Part shown: positions 47,806 through 59,887 of the stretch, one piece after another
Layout of the letters: every line of letters begins with the position of its first letter
How positions within the stretch are numbered: the stretch's first letter is position 1
Assembly (NCBI GenBank): GCA_020002185.1
Contig: CM034534.1
Span: 16,388,915 to 16,452,914, forward strand
DNA length: 64,000 nucleotides
Direction: 5' to 3'
From: Paraescarpia echinospica
Lineage: Eukaryota; Annelida; Polychaeta; Sabellida; Siboglinidae
Made by a program: the position numbers and the translations under genes
The notes under the pieces: generated by a model
Database searches by the model: none
Told to the model about the DNA's origin: nothing
What the model saw: only the letters and a program-made list of their open reading frames with translations

Positions 47806-48455
47806 GATTCGGAAGACTAGTTCGACTATGTCTTTTGAGGTGTACTCACGATCGTAGCGAGATGTGTAATGACAATTATATTAACATAAGTTTTAATATT
47901 ATTATAATAAATTTCCTTCTGAAAGTGTTGTCAAGAACGCTCTCTTTCCATAATGGCCAAGTTTGGAATAATTATTTAAATATACCGTGGCGTTCGGTTC
48001 ATTAAGTCATGGAGACATGAATGTACTATAAACGTTATGTTCGTATGTTTGGGCTGTGGATGTTCAAGCTTTTAATTCCCCCCTTTAAAGACATTCTGTC
48101 CTCTTTCCAACGCGGATCGAGTTTGCGTATTAAAAATACCTCGTGTGTCGAAACACGGTGTGTTGAAATATCGAGTGCGTTGAAATACCGCGTGTGATGT
48201 GCGTGTTGCAATTTCTGGTTTGCTTACAACTTTACATTGAAATCGTCAAATGTGTTAATATTTTGCTCGCCAGAGAATTAGCCTTATGAGATCTGGTGTA
48301 GTTTGCAACGATGAATGCATATAACGAGTTTGCCTTATAAATGTTTACATTTTCATATTTTGAATTGTTACTCAACATTTTCTAAATCAATCTGTACGTT
48401 AGAATTAAAACGACCAATTGCTTTACATTTCACTGTTTAGACATTACCTGGACTC
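47806..48455. other. No recognisable feature
   Basis: No gene or repeat is recognised. Confidence 0.5.
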
Positions 48456-48459
48456 TCAT

Positions 48460-48572
48460 GTCTCTCTCTCCCCTCTCTCCCTCCTCTCTCTCTCTCCTCT
48501 CCTCCTCTCTCCTCTCCTCTCACCTCTCTCTCTCTCTCTCTCCTCTCTCTCTCCTCACCTCTCCTCTCTCTC
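48460..48572. repeat. (ct)n-rich tract at the SINE 3' end
   Basis: About 110 bp of ctctct, ctcctct variants. Read on the minus strand it is a (ga)n-rich tail directly after the SINE body. Confidence 0.9.
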
Positions 48573-48574
48573 CA

Positions 48575-48890
48575 CTACTAGCGTTTAAAATGTAAACACA
48601 TGTTCGTTTCGTTTCCCAATGTGTATCAACCGAAAGCCTCATCAATTCAAAAAGTTCAAGGTTTGTGTCCAACAATAATTCGGCTTCTGAGGAGAAATAA
48701 TTCAGCCATGCTGTATTTAAAACGCGAAAACTACTCGTGCACATAGTATTATGTCCACCGCTATACACAGACATGTATTCGTGAACACATTGAGGTGAAC
48801 TGAGGCAATGTGGATAAAAGAAATTGCCTAAGCCTGATCCTCTCTGTTGAGAGTGTGATGTTTTAACCACTATGCTACGACACTCCACTG
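48575..48890 (-). mobile_element. tRNA-derived SINE, member 1
   Basis: On the minus strand the 5' part has the A-box-like tagcatagtggttaa of a tRNA-type polymerase III promoter; the B box is decayed (gaggatcagg). The body then shares with the element at 58745-59035 the series ttcacc, gaataca/gagtacc, agcggtgga/acagtggta, tgtgcacga/tgtgtacga, ttcgcg, and acagcatggctg/gcagcatggctg. tRNA-headed SINEs with a ttcacccagctgtataaatg-like segment are common in molluscs and other invertebrates. Confidence 0.75.
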
Positions 48891-50305
48891 ACCTTTTTTG
48901 ATACCTGACGTATTTATATTATATGTCACTTATCGACTAGCTGCATACGACCTAGACAGTATAGATAAATGCTACCTTGTCGTCAATTAGATTACACGTT
49001 CGCGATACTAACACATGCCCGATGGTATTAATGATGTATGTGTCTTAAACAACGATGAGTGACGTGTGAACAGCTTGCCCTGCCCAGAGGCTTAGAGACT
49101 TTTAAGGCTGGCTTTGATGGCGTCAACATCGGCTACCAGACAGCTTCTTGTTGAGACCGTCGAGTACAGTGTACATGGTTTTAAAGACGTCAGTGCTTTG
49201 CTCAAACAACATTTGAACTAATTTGATAGTAATTTTAAGAGACACACACACCGCCCATAGAGAACCTTTGCTTCGTTGGGTTTCTAATGTCCAGAACACG
49301 AACAGTCCAGCATTTGGAAGAAGAATAAGAAGAAAAAGAATCGGCAAAAGAAGAAGAAGAAGGAACAGCATTAATAATCGACACTAGTTTCGTTTATTTA
49401 TAATTCGAGAGATCGTAGCGGATGCAACCAATTTGAACAATAACAACGAATGTATTTGGTGTCGAGGCAAATTGGGAAAAAGTTCAGTTCTATGTATCTA
49501 TCAGGTATGACAACAATACCATGAGATACTAGACATTTTCAGCTATTCTGTGTTTCACTCTAAGCATCGTTAATTTGATAAAGTATGGCCCGGTCAAGTG
49601 TTCTCCTTAAGTGCCACGCCCTGTATATACGGATATAATGGCACTCATTGCTGAATACGCTACTTGTAGGATTTTAATATTATTTGAAACTAAAAAGTAG
49701 TATACACGCTTAAGCTTTACAAACAATGTAATCTGGATATGTATGAACAGTCGTAATTGAATGTCATAGGGAAATACTAGCAATGGTACAGTATTTGACG
49801 TTTAGGAACGAATCAACACACCCGTTGATGAAAACTATCACCCATGTGTGACCCAGGTGAAGGCAAAGAAACGCAGTGCGCTTAATGGGTCATATTTCAT
49901 CGCTTCGTACGTATAGCTGAAACTGTTTTGTGATACATTCGTAGCACGGAATTAATAGCTGAAGCCATCTACTATTGAAATTTGCGCATCTGCGTCTCCT
50001 TCATAGTCACTTATTGCGTAACGAGATTCATATTCGGGTACTTCGTATGCAAGTTGCATCGCCGACGGAGATCGTTTGTCAACCTTCACCGTTCACTGCA
50101 GTAATAGAGATTATACGTCTTTCCAGGTAAACCCATAAAACATCTGATCATGTCAATCGAATGTTTTATCTTTCGCTGTGGCCTCTACTTAACACCTTGG
50201 ATCAAATATCAAACAAGCGAGAACAATAAAACAGAAGAAAATATTCATCAGGCAACGGTCCAAATGACACGCGATGCTTACCTTTTCGCACTACGACATG
50301 TCACG
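48891..50305. other. No recognisable feature
   Basis: No gene is recognised; a purine-rich (gaa)n patch lies at 49317-49370. Confidence 0.5.
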
Positions 50306-50859
50306 CTGCGGTTCTTAACATTCTTTGGTTGCGACCAAAATCCCTGGCGCGGAATTTGTTTGGCGACCCAAGGCTACAAACCGCTAACTTGAGATAAACG
50401 ATCAATACAATTAATATGGATAAACTAAATATGCATAACATAATTAAACGATAGATGAAACCGTTTTATTAAGCTTGCTTGGCGAGCACGGAGGATTCCA
50501 CAAATCAGCACCGTTTGTTGATTTTTCGACATAGAAACAGGACATGCACCAGTCCCGAATATAAACCAAATTGGCGACCGGAGTTGGAAAGTTCGTACGA
50601 TTTCAACAATATTCGAACAATACTACGTCCACACTAATTTACTTCATACTAGTGGCAATAGCGCTTGGATATAGAGTGACTCAAAAACGTTTGTTTGACC
50701 AGTGCGCCGCATCAAATAGAATATGACTTGCCCATACCATGTGCATGCGAAACGAAACAGTTTAGTCAAATGTCAAGCAAATTTGAAGAACCGTGTGCTG
50801 TTATAAAACGCGACTTTTAAAATCCATGCAACATTTGGCATAGGTCTATAGCTTAGGAA

Positions 50860-53070
50860 ACGACACTGGTGATCAGGTTATAAACGAACTCGTGCCATCT
50901 GGTTACACAATACAACACATCTCTCGACCCAGGAGAAGCGCGGTGGAGGTGCTCTACAAATGCGGATTTACTATTAAGACTGTGGATTCTACATGGAATG
51001 ACATGTTTACACATTTTCAACATATCGACTGTACGGTCATTTCCAATAATGTGAATTTGAGATTGTGCATCGTTTACCGTCCGCCTCCCTCTACGCGAAA
51101 CGGTTTTAAGAACAGTATGTCTTTCGACGAGTGGAGTTTGTACTTGGACCGCCTTGTAGTAATAACCAACGATGTTATCATAACAGGTGACCTCAACTTC
51201 CACATTGACAACGTTAACGATGCAGATTCGGTGCTCTTCAGTGGCACGTTGGAAGCTCACGGATTGGTACAACACGTGGTGGTCCACGCACAAGATGGGC
51301 CATACCTAGGACGTTGTCATCACCCGGGACATTAGTACCTTATTGACTGGAATGCCAACAGTTTCTGAGTCATGTCCCGCAGACACAAAGGGTAACCCTT
51401 CCGGCAACCATCTGGCTGTGTGTTTTAAAATTAACTTAATGAAGCGTTCGCCAGCTGGTAATTTTCAGGAAGCTGCGGGATCTTTTAACGCCAATTTTGA
51501 ACAACACCGATACGCCGCTAAATGAATTGTACATTCCTATACTACGGGAATTGAAGCGTTTGTCGACCAACACGCGCCCGTCCAAAGAAAGTTTATAACA
51601 CTGAGACTAAACGCGCAATGGCATTCAGATGAACTGAAACACGCCACACACGCGCAGAACAGAGAGGGTATGGCGGCGAACCAAACTCACCGTTCATCGG
51701 CAGCTGTTCAGGGAGCAATGCAATGCAGTTACCAAACTGATGATCAGTGCGAAGAAAGCATTCTTTTCTGCAAAGATCAGAGACTGGGGAAAAGATCAGA
51801 AACAACTGTACAAATTAACGAGACATTTGACGGGTAACATGGGACACGTAATCTTACCAATCCATGAATTGGCCGAACAGTTAGCGACTACTTTTTGTGA
51901 TGTTTATATGGACAAAGTCGCTACTATCCGACGTAACATCGATACCGGCAACCCAGGTGACATTTACGAAACAGCATTGGAAGATGAGGTCATGTTGCGA
52001 TTTAGACCCGATTCCTACGTGGCTTTTGAGGCAGTATCTGGATCTTTACGTGCCGTTAATTACAGCCATCATCAACAAATCGTTGGCAACGCCAGTGGTA
52101 CCCGTGTGTTTCAAACGTGCAGCTGTGAGACCATTGCTTAAAAGGCCGGGCCTCGATAAGGAAGTTCTTAATAATTATCGGCCTGTGTCAACCTACCATA
52201 CGAGTCGAAACTTCTCGAGAAAATGGTTGAACACCGTTTGAAAGATCACCTGAACATCAACAATCTACGCGATATTCATTAATCGGCGTAGCGCAATAAT
52301 TACTCAATCGAGACAACTCTAGTGAAAATCCAGAACGACATCGCAGAAGCTCTTTATCAAAAACGTGTAGTCGTCTTGGTAATGCTGGATCTGTCCAGTG
52401 CGTTTGACGTCATCAACCGTGGCATAATGCTAAAGCGTTTTCAACATTCATTCGGTGTGACTGCAGAAGCCCTGGATTGGATGAGATCCTACTTTAGCGG
52501 CAGAACGCATTGTGTCTCGGTCGGCCTGGCAACTTCGTTTAACGCACACCTATGTTGCGGCGTGCCACAAGGATCTGTGTTGGGACCGAAACTGTGCTAC
52601 ACTAAACCAGTTGGAGATATAGTGAATACACATAACGCACTGCTGCAAGGTTTGCCTCAGGTACTAATTGAACGATTGCAGCGTGTACAGAACTGCGCTA
52701 CTCGTCTAATCACCAGGACCCCCAAGAGCAAACACATGATGACGCCTTTGTTACGTGAACTGCATTGGCTCCCTGTGAAATATTGGCTCCGCTTTAAGGT
52801 CAACACTTGTACGTATCAAGTGCTCAATGGACCGGTATACACGAGTTACATTGTGTAGAAACATCAACCAACTCGTACCTTGAGATCAACGGAGAAGTCA
52901 CTTCTTGTTGTACCTGTGGTACGGACAGTAACTTATGGTGAACGTTGTTTAAGCCGACACGCGGCCATACTGTGGAACGACTTGCCTGAGAACATTAAAC
53001 AACTGAACACTCTCAGGTCTTTCAAGATGCACATACAAACACGTCTCTTTAAATCGGCGTATGACTGACG
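50860..53070 (+). pseudogene. CR1-like LINE ORF2 remnant with deleted catalytic core
   Basis: The endonuclease part (50860-51480) shows CIVYRPPPS, ITGDLNFHIDN and DVVITRD (frameshifted). A linker with IRDWGKDQKQLYKLTRHLTG follows. The reverse transcriptase reads NNYRPVST, VMLDLSSAFDVINRGIMLKR, LDWMRSYFSGRTHCVSVG and CGVPQGSVLGPKLCYTKP. At about 52638 it jumps to LPQVLIERLQRVQNCATRLI, so the YADD region is deleted. The tail LLRELHWLPVKYWLRFKV, TVTYGERCLSRHAAILWNDL and SFKMHIQTRLF is typical of the CR1/L2/Rex1 side. Several stops and frame changes make it dead. Confidence 0.87.
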
Positions 53071-53379
53071 TGATCGAGTCGTTTTAATGACATTGCTATA
53101 TACTAATGAGTTATTCGTACTGTTTTATCCATGTATGTATTATAAGTGTAATTTATATGAGTTTATGTATATGTTATGTTTAAATCAGCTCTCTTACATT
53201 ATTTATTTTTAAAACAATCTAAAATTTATAGTTTTATTTAATTTCTGCAGCTTTACCTAAAGCGCCCGAGAGCATTCTATCTCAAGTAGATTCGGTCGTA
53301 TATATAAATTCATGTTATTACCATTCGTCTCACACGCATCTGGTAAAGGCAAGCGGGACACATAAGGACAGTTTAGACA
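53071..53379. other. LINE 3' UTR or hAT interior, nothing specific
   Basis: AT-rich sequence follows the ORF2 tail. The LINE 3' boundary cannot be placed exactly. Confidence 0.4.
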
Positions 53380-53534
53380 GTCACTGAAAACTCTTGGCGA
53401 CCCACTGAAAATGGCTTGGCGACCCAATTGTGGGTCGCGACCCTGGGGTTAAAAACCGCTGGTGTAATGTATTTACTGGTACTGTCGGATGTAATCGATA
53501 GAGTCACCTCGACACTACCGCGACTCGAGGTACG

Positions 53535-53600
53535 GTTATTTGTCCAATGGTCATTTGCCCAGCAAAAGACCGCTGGGCAAATGCCCGCTGGGCAAATAAC
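53535..53600. repeat. 29-bp-stem hairpin (tttgcccagc family)
   Basis: The left arm 53535-53563 and right arm 53572-53600 pair over 29 bp with four mismatches around an 8-base loop (aaaagacc). The right arm itself contains two copies of gctgggcaaat. It may be a terminal hairpin of an unrecognised mobile element. Confidence 0.85.
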
Positions 53601-53684
53601 TTATATCCAAATCATCCAGCGACTCAATCAGATTCACAACCAGGACGTAATCCCAACTCGGGATCACGTTTAATAATAGCATTG

Positions 53685-53818
53685 TGTGTGTGTACGCGCT
53701 CGCACGCGCGTATGCATGTGCATGTGCGTGCGTGTGTGTGTGCGTGCGTGTGTGTGTGTGCGTGTGTGTGTGTGCGCGTACGTGCGTGCGTGCGGACGTG
53801 CGTGCGTGCGCGCGCGCC

Positions 53819-53851
<33 letters not shown>

Positions 53852-53937
53852 GCGTGTGCGTGTGCGTGTGCGTGTGCGTGTGCGTGTGCGTGTGCGTGTG
53901 CGTGTGCGTGTGCGTGCGCGTGCGCGTGCGCGTGCGT

Positions 53938-53978
<41 letters not shown>
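53685..53978. repeat. (gtgtgc)n / (gt)n / (gc)n microsatellite
   Basis: Nearly 300 bp of alternating purine-pyrimidine sequence: mixed gcgt, (gtgtgc)n and terminal (gt)n. Frames on both strands are artefacts. Confidence 0.96.
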
Positions 53979-53981
<3 letters not shown>

Positions 53982-55045
53982 ATTAGTATCATTGGATACC
54001 ATAAACAGGTGTAGCAACCATTAACGAAATCTGCTAAATCAAGACAAAAGTCATATATCTGAGTGATTGCAATAGTTGCGTATGTCACGCTAATTACATA
54101 AATACGTATAAGACTAATGTCGGCACATGGAGTGGTTCTTTATTGCGCATTTACTGACGACACTTCATAGTAGTGCATGGTACAGCGCCTATCTTCCACA
54201 TGCCGTGCTACACTCAAATCCTCGTTATGCGTACATACAGGATGAAGGGTACCTCAAGAAACAATATTGATGCTTCATGTTGGTACAGTCTATCCTTATT
54301 AAACCCGAAGGATGGGCATTGTTGTTAGTAAGAATTAATGTTGCAAGCGGGCGCTATCTGCACCTCAGACATCATCATATTTGACAGTTGCGTTAGAACA
54401 CTGCAATGGACAAATGCACTGACGCGTGCCGTTGCTATCTGTAACATAGCTTGTGACAACATCACCATTATATATTATAATTATGACACAACCAGCATGA
54501 AAGGTGACACTGCTCGTCCCGCCTTCTCACGCAACATCGTTTTCGCGAAAGACAATACTTGGCGTCACCAGACATGCTTATCTATTTATCGATAGACAAA
54601 ACATACTCGTCCACAGAGATGGTATCAATCAAAGATAATGTTTGCGCTACCTGTAAGCTGATATGTGAAATAAACAATTCGTTCCCGAGGTGTGGTTACT
54701 GCAGTTTGCAGTTTGGTCATCAGCGATAGGTTAATGGTCAGCGGTGATTAGTTACCTGAACGAAGGTGTGACAATCTGCGTTTGTGTGTGTGCAACTAAC
54801 GGGACAGCAACATATATATTATGGCACATACAGAACTGAAACGCAGCGGCGCGATAAACCTTAATTCGACTACTGATAACTGTGTTGTGGCTGTGGTAAT
54901 CTGACCTTAAAATATATGGCCCCACATGAGAAATGTATAGGTTTTACACGATGCAAGTTTGTTCCCAGGATACCCGCCTCCTCCCAGAATGATCAATATT
55001 TGTGAGTTGAAAATATGACTATGACAATTTATGTAATAGGTTTAA
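53979..55045. other. Intron 1, no recognisable feature
   Basis: No gene or mobile element is recognised. Confidence 0.5.
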
Positions 55046-55046
55046 C

Positions 55047-55392
55047 ACGTGCGCACATGCGCACACACGAGCGCACGCGCGCGCGCACGCACACGCACAC
55101 GCACACACGCACACACGCACACACGCACACACGCACACACGCACACACACGCACACACACGCACACACACGCACACACACGCACACACACGCACACACGC
55201 ACACACGCACACACGCACACACGCACACACGCACACACGCACACACGCACACACGCACACACGCACACACGCACACACAAACGCGCGCGCGCACACACAC
55301 ACATGCACACACGCACACATGCACACGCACTCACGCACACACGCACACGCGCACACACGCACACACGCACACACGCACATACGCACACAAAT
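55047..55392. repeat. (acacacgc)n microsatellite
   Basis: About 345 bp of acgcacac and acacacgc units, with strong 8-10-bp periodicity and alternating purine-pyrimidine composition. Open frames are artefacts. Confidence 0.96.
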
Positions 55393-56140
55393 GCAGATTG
55401 CAGGAAACCTGAAGCACATTAAAACAGTAAAAACAATACGTAATGCTTTTGTTTGCATTCTGTCAATTTATTATGGAGAAGTTAACAGCTTGCGATTTGG
55501 AGTTGAGCTGAGCATTCTCTTGCGTATTATATCATACAATAATTTGACATACTATCCAGCGAAAATAAACAGACGGATACGGGCTGCAACTACAGCTGCT
55601 GCTGTGTACGTGCAACGCATTATTTTCAAGTTAACAATAGTTCGGTGTTCAATGACAAATAACTCGCAGATACTCCAAAGGACAGATACACACTGTGGTT
55701 GAACTATGACAAAATATATCAGCTTTTAACTTGGGCACAGTATAGTCGAAAACACTGTAACGTGTTTTGAACTGAGTAGTTCAGAGTACCATCGCAGTTG
55801 CGGCGATGGTGAATGTTTTGAATGCACGTCACCAGACAGTTATTAGACAGGACCGAGTTTAGATTCCTTTTGTTCCGGTTTCGAAGTTTGTTCACCCTAC
55901 TTTGTATCAGGTAGGCAATTACACCTCGAGATGAGAGTCTTTTTATGAGAATTAATATATGGGCAGACAAGACTTAAGTTAGGCAGTAAGCTTACCCTTT
56001 CGCCGATGCTAGCCAGCGGTGGAAGCTGAAAGCAGAGGAGACAAATACGCGTCCACGGTTGACGCGTCAGTCAGTTAGTCTGGACACAATAAGAAACATA
56101 TTATGTATTTCTGTACTTTGAGAACTTATGAAACCAAGTG
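55393..56140. other. Intron 1, no gene; gttttgaa motif patch
   Basis: A patch at 55740-55830 has gaaaacactgtaacgtgttt tgaac and an inverted pair accatcgc/gcgatggt near 55788-55808; it resembles the ttgaaaac/gttttgaa motifs of the 35-bp repeat at 14375. No gene is recognised. Confidence 0.45.
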
Positions 56141-56144
56141 CTCC

Positions 56145-57430
56145 CTACCAACGATCCCTACCAACGCTCCCTAGCAACGCTCCCTAGCAACACTCCCTAG
56201 ACTCGCTCACTTTAATCACTCACCACAATCGCTCCCTAGAACAGCTCATCCACTCAATCTTTCATCCATTCACTGTCTCACTCACTGACTCACTCTCTTA
56301 CTCACTGACTCACACACTGACTCACTCTCTTACTCACTGACTCACACACTGACTCACTCTCTTACTCACTGACTCACACACTGACTCACTCTCTTAATCA
56401 CTGACTCACTCACTAACTCACTCTCTTACTCACTGACTCACATACTGACTCACTCTCTTACTCAATGACTCACACACTGACTCACTCTCTTACTCACTGA
56501 CTCACACACTGACTCACTCTCTTACTCACTGACTCACACACTGACTCACTCTCTTACTCACTGACTCACTCACTGACTCACTCTCTTAATCACTGACTCA
56601 CACACTGACTCACTCTCTTACTCACTGACTCACACACTGACTCACTCTCTTACTCACTGACTTACACACTGACTCACTCTCTTAATCACTGACTCACTCA
56701 CTGACTCACTCTCTTACTCACTGACTCACACACTGACTCACTCTCTTACTCACTGACTCACACACTGACTCACTCTCTTACTCACTGACTCACACACTGA
56801 CTCACTCTCTTACTCACTGACTCACACACTGACTCACTTTCTTACTCACTGACTCACTCACTGACTCACTGATTCACGCACTCATTCGCTCGCTCACCCA
56901 ATCTCTCTGTCTCACTCACTCACTCATTCACTCACTCACTCACTCACTCACTCACTCACTCACTCACTCACTCACTCACTCACTCACTCACTCACTCACT
57001 CACTCACCCAACCAACCACCCACCCACCCACCCACCCACCCACTCACTCACTCCATCTCCCACTGATTCACCCATCCACTGACTCACTGACTCACTCCCT
57101 CACTCACTCACCCACCCACTCACCCACCACCCACTCACTCAATCTCCCACTGATTCACCCATCCACTCACCCACCCACTCACTCCATCTTCCACTCATTC
57201 ACCCATCCACTCACTCACTCACCCACCTACCCACTCACACACCCACTCACTCATTCCATCTCCCACTGATTCACCCATCCACTGACTGACTGACTGACTG
57301 ACTGACTGACTGACTCACTCACTCACTCACTCTCTCACTCACTCACACACTCACTCACTCACTCACTCACTCACTCACTCACTCACTCACTCACATACTC
57401 ACTCACACACTCACTCACTCACTCACTGTA
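56145..57430. repeat. (ctca)n-derived array with 32-bp higher-order unit
   Basis: It starts with ctccctaccaacg/ctccctagcaacg units (56145-56220). From 56270 to 56870 a 32-bp unit, ctcactctcttactcactga plus ctcacacactga, repeats about 18 times. From 56880 it becomes (ctca)n, (ccca)n and (tgac)n blocks. The total length is near 1.3 kb. Confidence 0.95.
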
Positions 57431-58744
57431 TATGTTTGATGGTGTGTTTCTACCAATGTAACTTCTTTCTTTCCTCTTGCAACCAGGAGTGGTTTGGGCG
57501 ATTCTGCCATGTTGACGGTTTGCATTGTAAATTCAGTGTATTGGTCTTGTGTTTTTTACGATTCTTCAGAGACATTTCATAGTGTTGTAATCGTCTGTTA
57601 GTGTCTGAGTTCTGGGATCCGATTTCATTTCACAATTAATTTGTTGTTATAGTAATATTGTTACTCCAGATGTTTTTATAACTCGTCGGAGCTCCTGTTG
57701 CAAGGCAAATGTTTGCCTTTATTTCTTCTGTGGTGACGTCTTCATATTAAATGTTAACTCCAAGAAGTTTTTACGTCCTCCGAGCGTTCTAAGTTGATCA
57801 ATAGTCTGAATCTTTTTCGCATTGCCCATATTTGTAATTTGTTAGTGTTGCGTGTTTACGTTGTTTATTTCATGTTCGTCCTCTCTTAAATCTAGGTTAG
57901 CAGCAAAGCGGAGTTTGTTGTTGATTTTCCTATTGATTGAGACGGCGCAGACGAGAATGTTCAGAATTCTTGGCATGGTTTTTTCTAGGAAAGGCTTGTC
58001 CAGAAATGGTAACAGACGTCTGACAAGTAATGATTGTTCGATTGAAAGGTGCTATAGGCGATCCAAGCAATTTTACACACTGTACAAACGTAAGAATCGG
58101 TTTTAATAAATTGAATCTTTAATTGTCTTGTCACCGAACTATATAACGCATATTTGTTAAACCCTACCAAATAATTTTCGAGAAAGTCATTATCGAAAAC
58201 ATACGTTATCATGTATGGACCATATCGACTGGACTAAGTTTTGAACACCAGACCTCCTTCAATTATTGACACTTGCATCACGCAGAAGAATCTTTGTATC
58301 AATACGCTAACTTTGTGGGCAGTCGGCTGTATCTCCTCCCGCGTATCAAGGTCCACTCGCCGCTGTCCAATGTCCATTCGCTTCCGTGGACAATTGGCCT
58401 CTTATCAACCAAATCGTGGTGCAATAAACGATACAAAAAGGTAGTCGCTTGGTGTTATTGACATACACGCGTGTTACCTGCTACTGGCGAGCCACACTCC
58501 AGAGGGCGCCACTGAACTTATATACGGTCGCTTTACCTGGAATACCTAACGTGCTATAATTGGCGACTGCATAAGTTATGTGGTCAGGGCGACGTGTTCG
58601 AGGTGTACATGGCATAATGGCAATAACTGCTGCGTGTATTCCCCGTTATCTCGTTAAAATGAGGCATTCTGTTCATAGTTTGTTGTATTAATTAATAACT
58701 ATAACGTTCGTAAAGTAACGTATAGTAAAGGTAATTTCTTACAT
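57431..58744. other. Intron 1, no recognisable gene
   Basis: Weak minus-strand open stretches near 57700-57960 resemble decayed coding sequence, but no family can be named. A CTCF-like ctccagagggcgcc lies at 58497-58510. Confidence 0.45.
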
Positions 58745-59035
58745 GGCGCAGTGTCTAGTCCTCGGGACTGCTCAAAGCTCTATGCACTTTAACTCCATGG
58801 CAGTCCTGTTCAATCGAACATCTATGAGAAGCATCCAGCCATGCTGCAATTAATGCGCGAAGTCCATTCGTACACAAATATCTACCACTGTTCATAGCCA
58901 GGTACTCATTGATACAGCTGGGTGAACTGAAGAATGAACAAACTTGCCCAAGGTTCGACTCCGCAGCATAGGATTCGAACGCGGGTTCTCTCGGTCGTGA
59001 GTCCGCGCTCCACTTCGTAAAATCATAATAAATAT
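58745..59035 (-). mobile_element. tRNA-derived SINE, member 2
   Basis: On the minus strand the B-box-like gcgttcgaatcctatg (GTTCGAATCC) lies about 55 bases from the presumed 5' end, with a decayed A box (gaagtggagcgcgg) upstream. The body reads ttcacccagctgtatcaatg, agtacctggctatgaacagt, gcattaattgcagcatggct. It shares the body with 48575-48890 in the same orientation. A 125-codon frame across it is a known-style SINE artefact. Confidence 0.8.
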
Positions 59036-59475
59036 GTTGTTTTAATTTCTTATTGTCGAAATGGCAGAAACTAGTTCGTGACGTAGACCGGAACCCATGC
59101 TCAAACATAAGATGTAGCAAGCCCCAAAACAATGGAACCAGCGTTACTATAATTGGTGAATCGAAAGTTTAATTTAGCAGGAAGAGTCAAAGTCAAAATA
59201 TTGACGTAATTTGATACTTAGATTTTGTTTAATGTAAATACATTATTTGATTGATCAATGCAAGAATACCATTGTTACGACAGAAATGTCCCGGAGATAC
59301 CTTACTGTTGCAAGTAATCGATCGCTTTTCGTAGGGCAAGCCAGTCGCCGTATCCCAGGCAACATAAATTTTCTGTCCGTCCGATCTCTGCGTGACGGCC
59401 AATGTTACTTAGAGTATACAGGCTACTTGTAGAAATAAGCACAGCCGGGTAAACATCGTTGTGTTAAATGTTTGA
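59036..59475. other. No recognisable feature
   Basis: No gene or repeat is recognised. Confidence 0.5.
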
Positions 59476-59595
59476 TGAGTCCGGTCAATAAGTCTGCAGA
59501 AAGCCATTGAATCGGATGTTTTAGCAGCAGATCCAAGAGTCCGGTCAATAAGTCTGCAGAAAGCCATTAAATCGGATGTTTTAGCAGCAGATCCA
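59476..59595. repeat. Two 60-bp direct repeats
   Basis: gagtccggtcaataagtctg, cagaaagccattgaatcgga, tgttttagcagcagatccaa is followed at once by a second copy with one visible substitution (attaaatcgg). The period is exactly 60. Confidence 0.93.
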
Positions 59596-59683
59596 TGCAT
59601 GGGTTTGCAAACCAACATAATGACGAAGAGGTTGTGTCGTTTCTGAAAAGGGCGTTTTTTCAGTACTACAGAGACATGTATTT

Positions 59684-59887
59684 GTATCGAACCTCGCTTT
59701 GTGGTCGGTCACCTCGGTAATACGGTCACATCACAATTAAGGTCACGCTAGGACCGTCCCAAATTATTTGTCTAACAATAAGGTGTATGAAAATAGGCAT
59801 AACTAAGATATACGATATTAGCTCCGCTAATAATGTCACCTCGCTATTCGGGTCAAGAGGGCGACCGTAATAGCGAGGTTCCGATGT
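59684..59887 (+). mobile_element. pogo/Tigger-like MITE, member 1
   Basis: The left end tatcgaacctcgct and the right end agcgaggttccgatgta are inverted. Inside are ggtcacctcggtaatacggt, cacaattaaggtcac and aataaggtgtatgaaaatag. cgaacctcgctattacg-type termini are typical of pogo/Tigger (Tc1/mariner superfamily) non-autonomous elements that insert at TA. The length is about 204 bp. The same family lies in reverse at 60246-60440. Confidence 0.75.

Larger units (their letters stand above)
50306..53461. mobile_element. Decayed hAT (Charlie-like) ends enclosing a nested LINE
   Basis: The left end ctgcggttcttaac followed by ttggttgcgacc and the reverse complement of the right end, cagcggtttttaacccca followed by gggtcgcgaccc, resemble Charlie-type hAT termini. 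Both sides repeat ggcgaccca motifs internally. Putative 8-bp flanks atgtcacg and gtgtaatg agree at 5 of 8 positions, consistent with an old, mutated target duplication. No transposase is seen; a CR1-like LINE fragment occupies most of the interior. Confidence 0.5.

Noticed and set aside
57640..57960. Possible decayed coding sequence on the minus strand
   Set aside because: Short open pieces such as IQTIDQLRTLGGRKN could be read, but no family motif was recognised.
58960..59035. A functional tRNA gene on the minus strand
   Set aside because: A B box is present, but the acceptor stem and A box are not intact, and the sequence continues into a SINE body also seen at 48575-48890.
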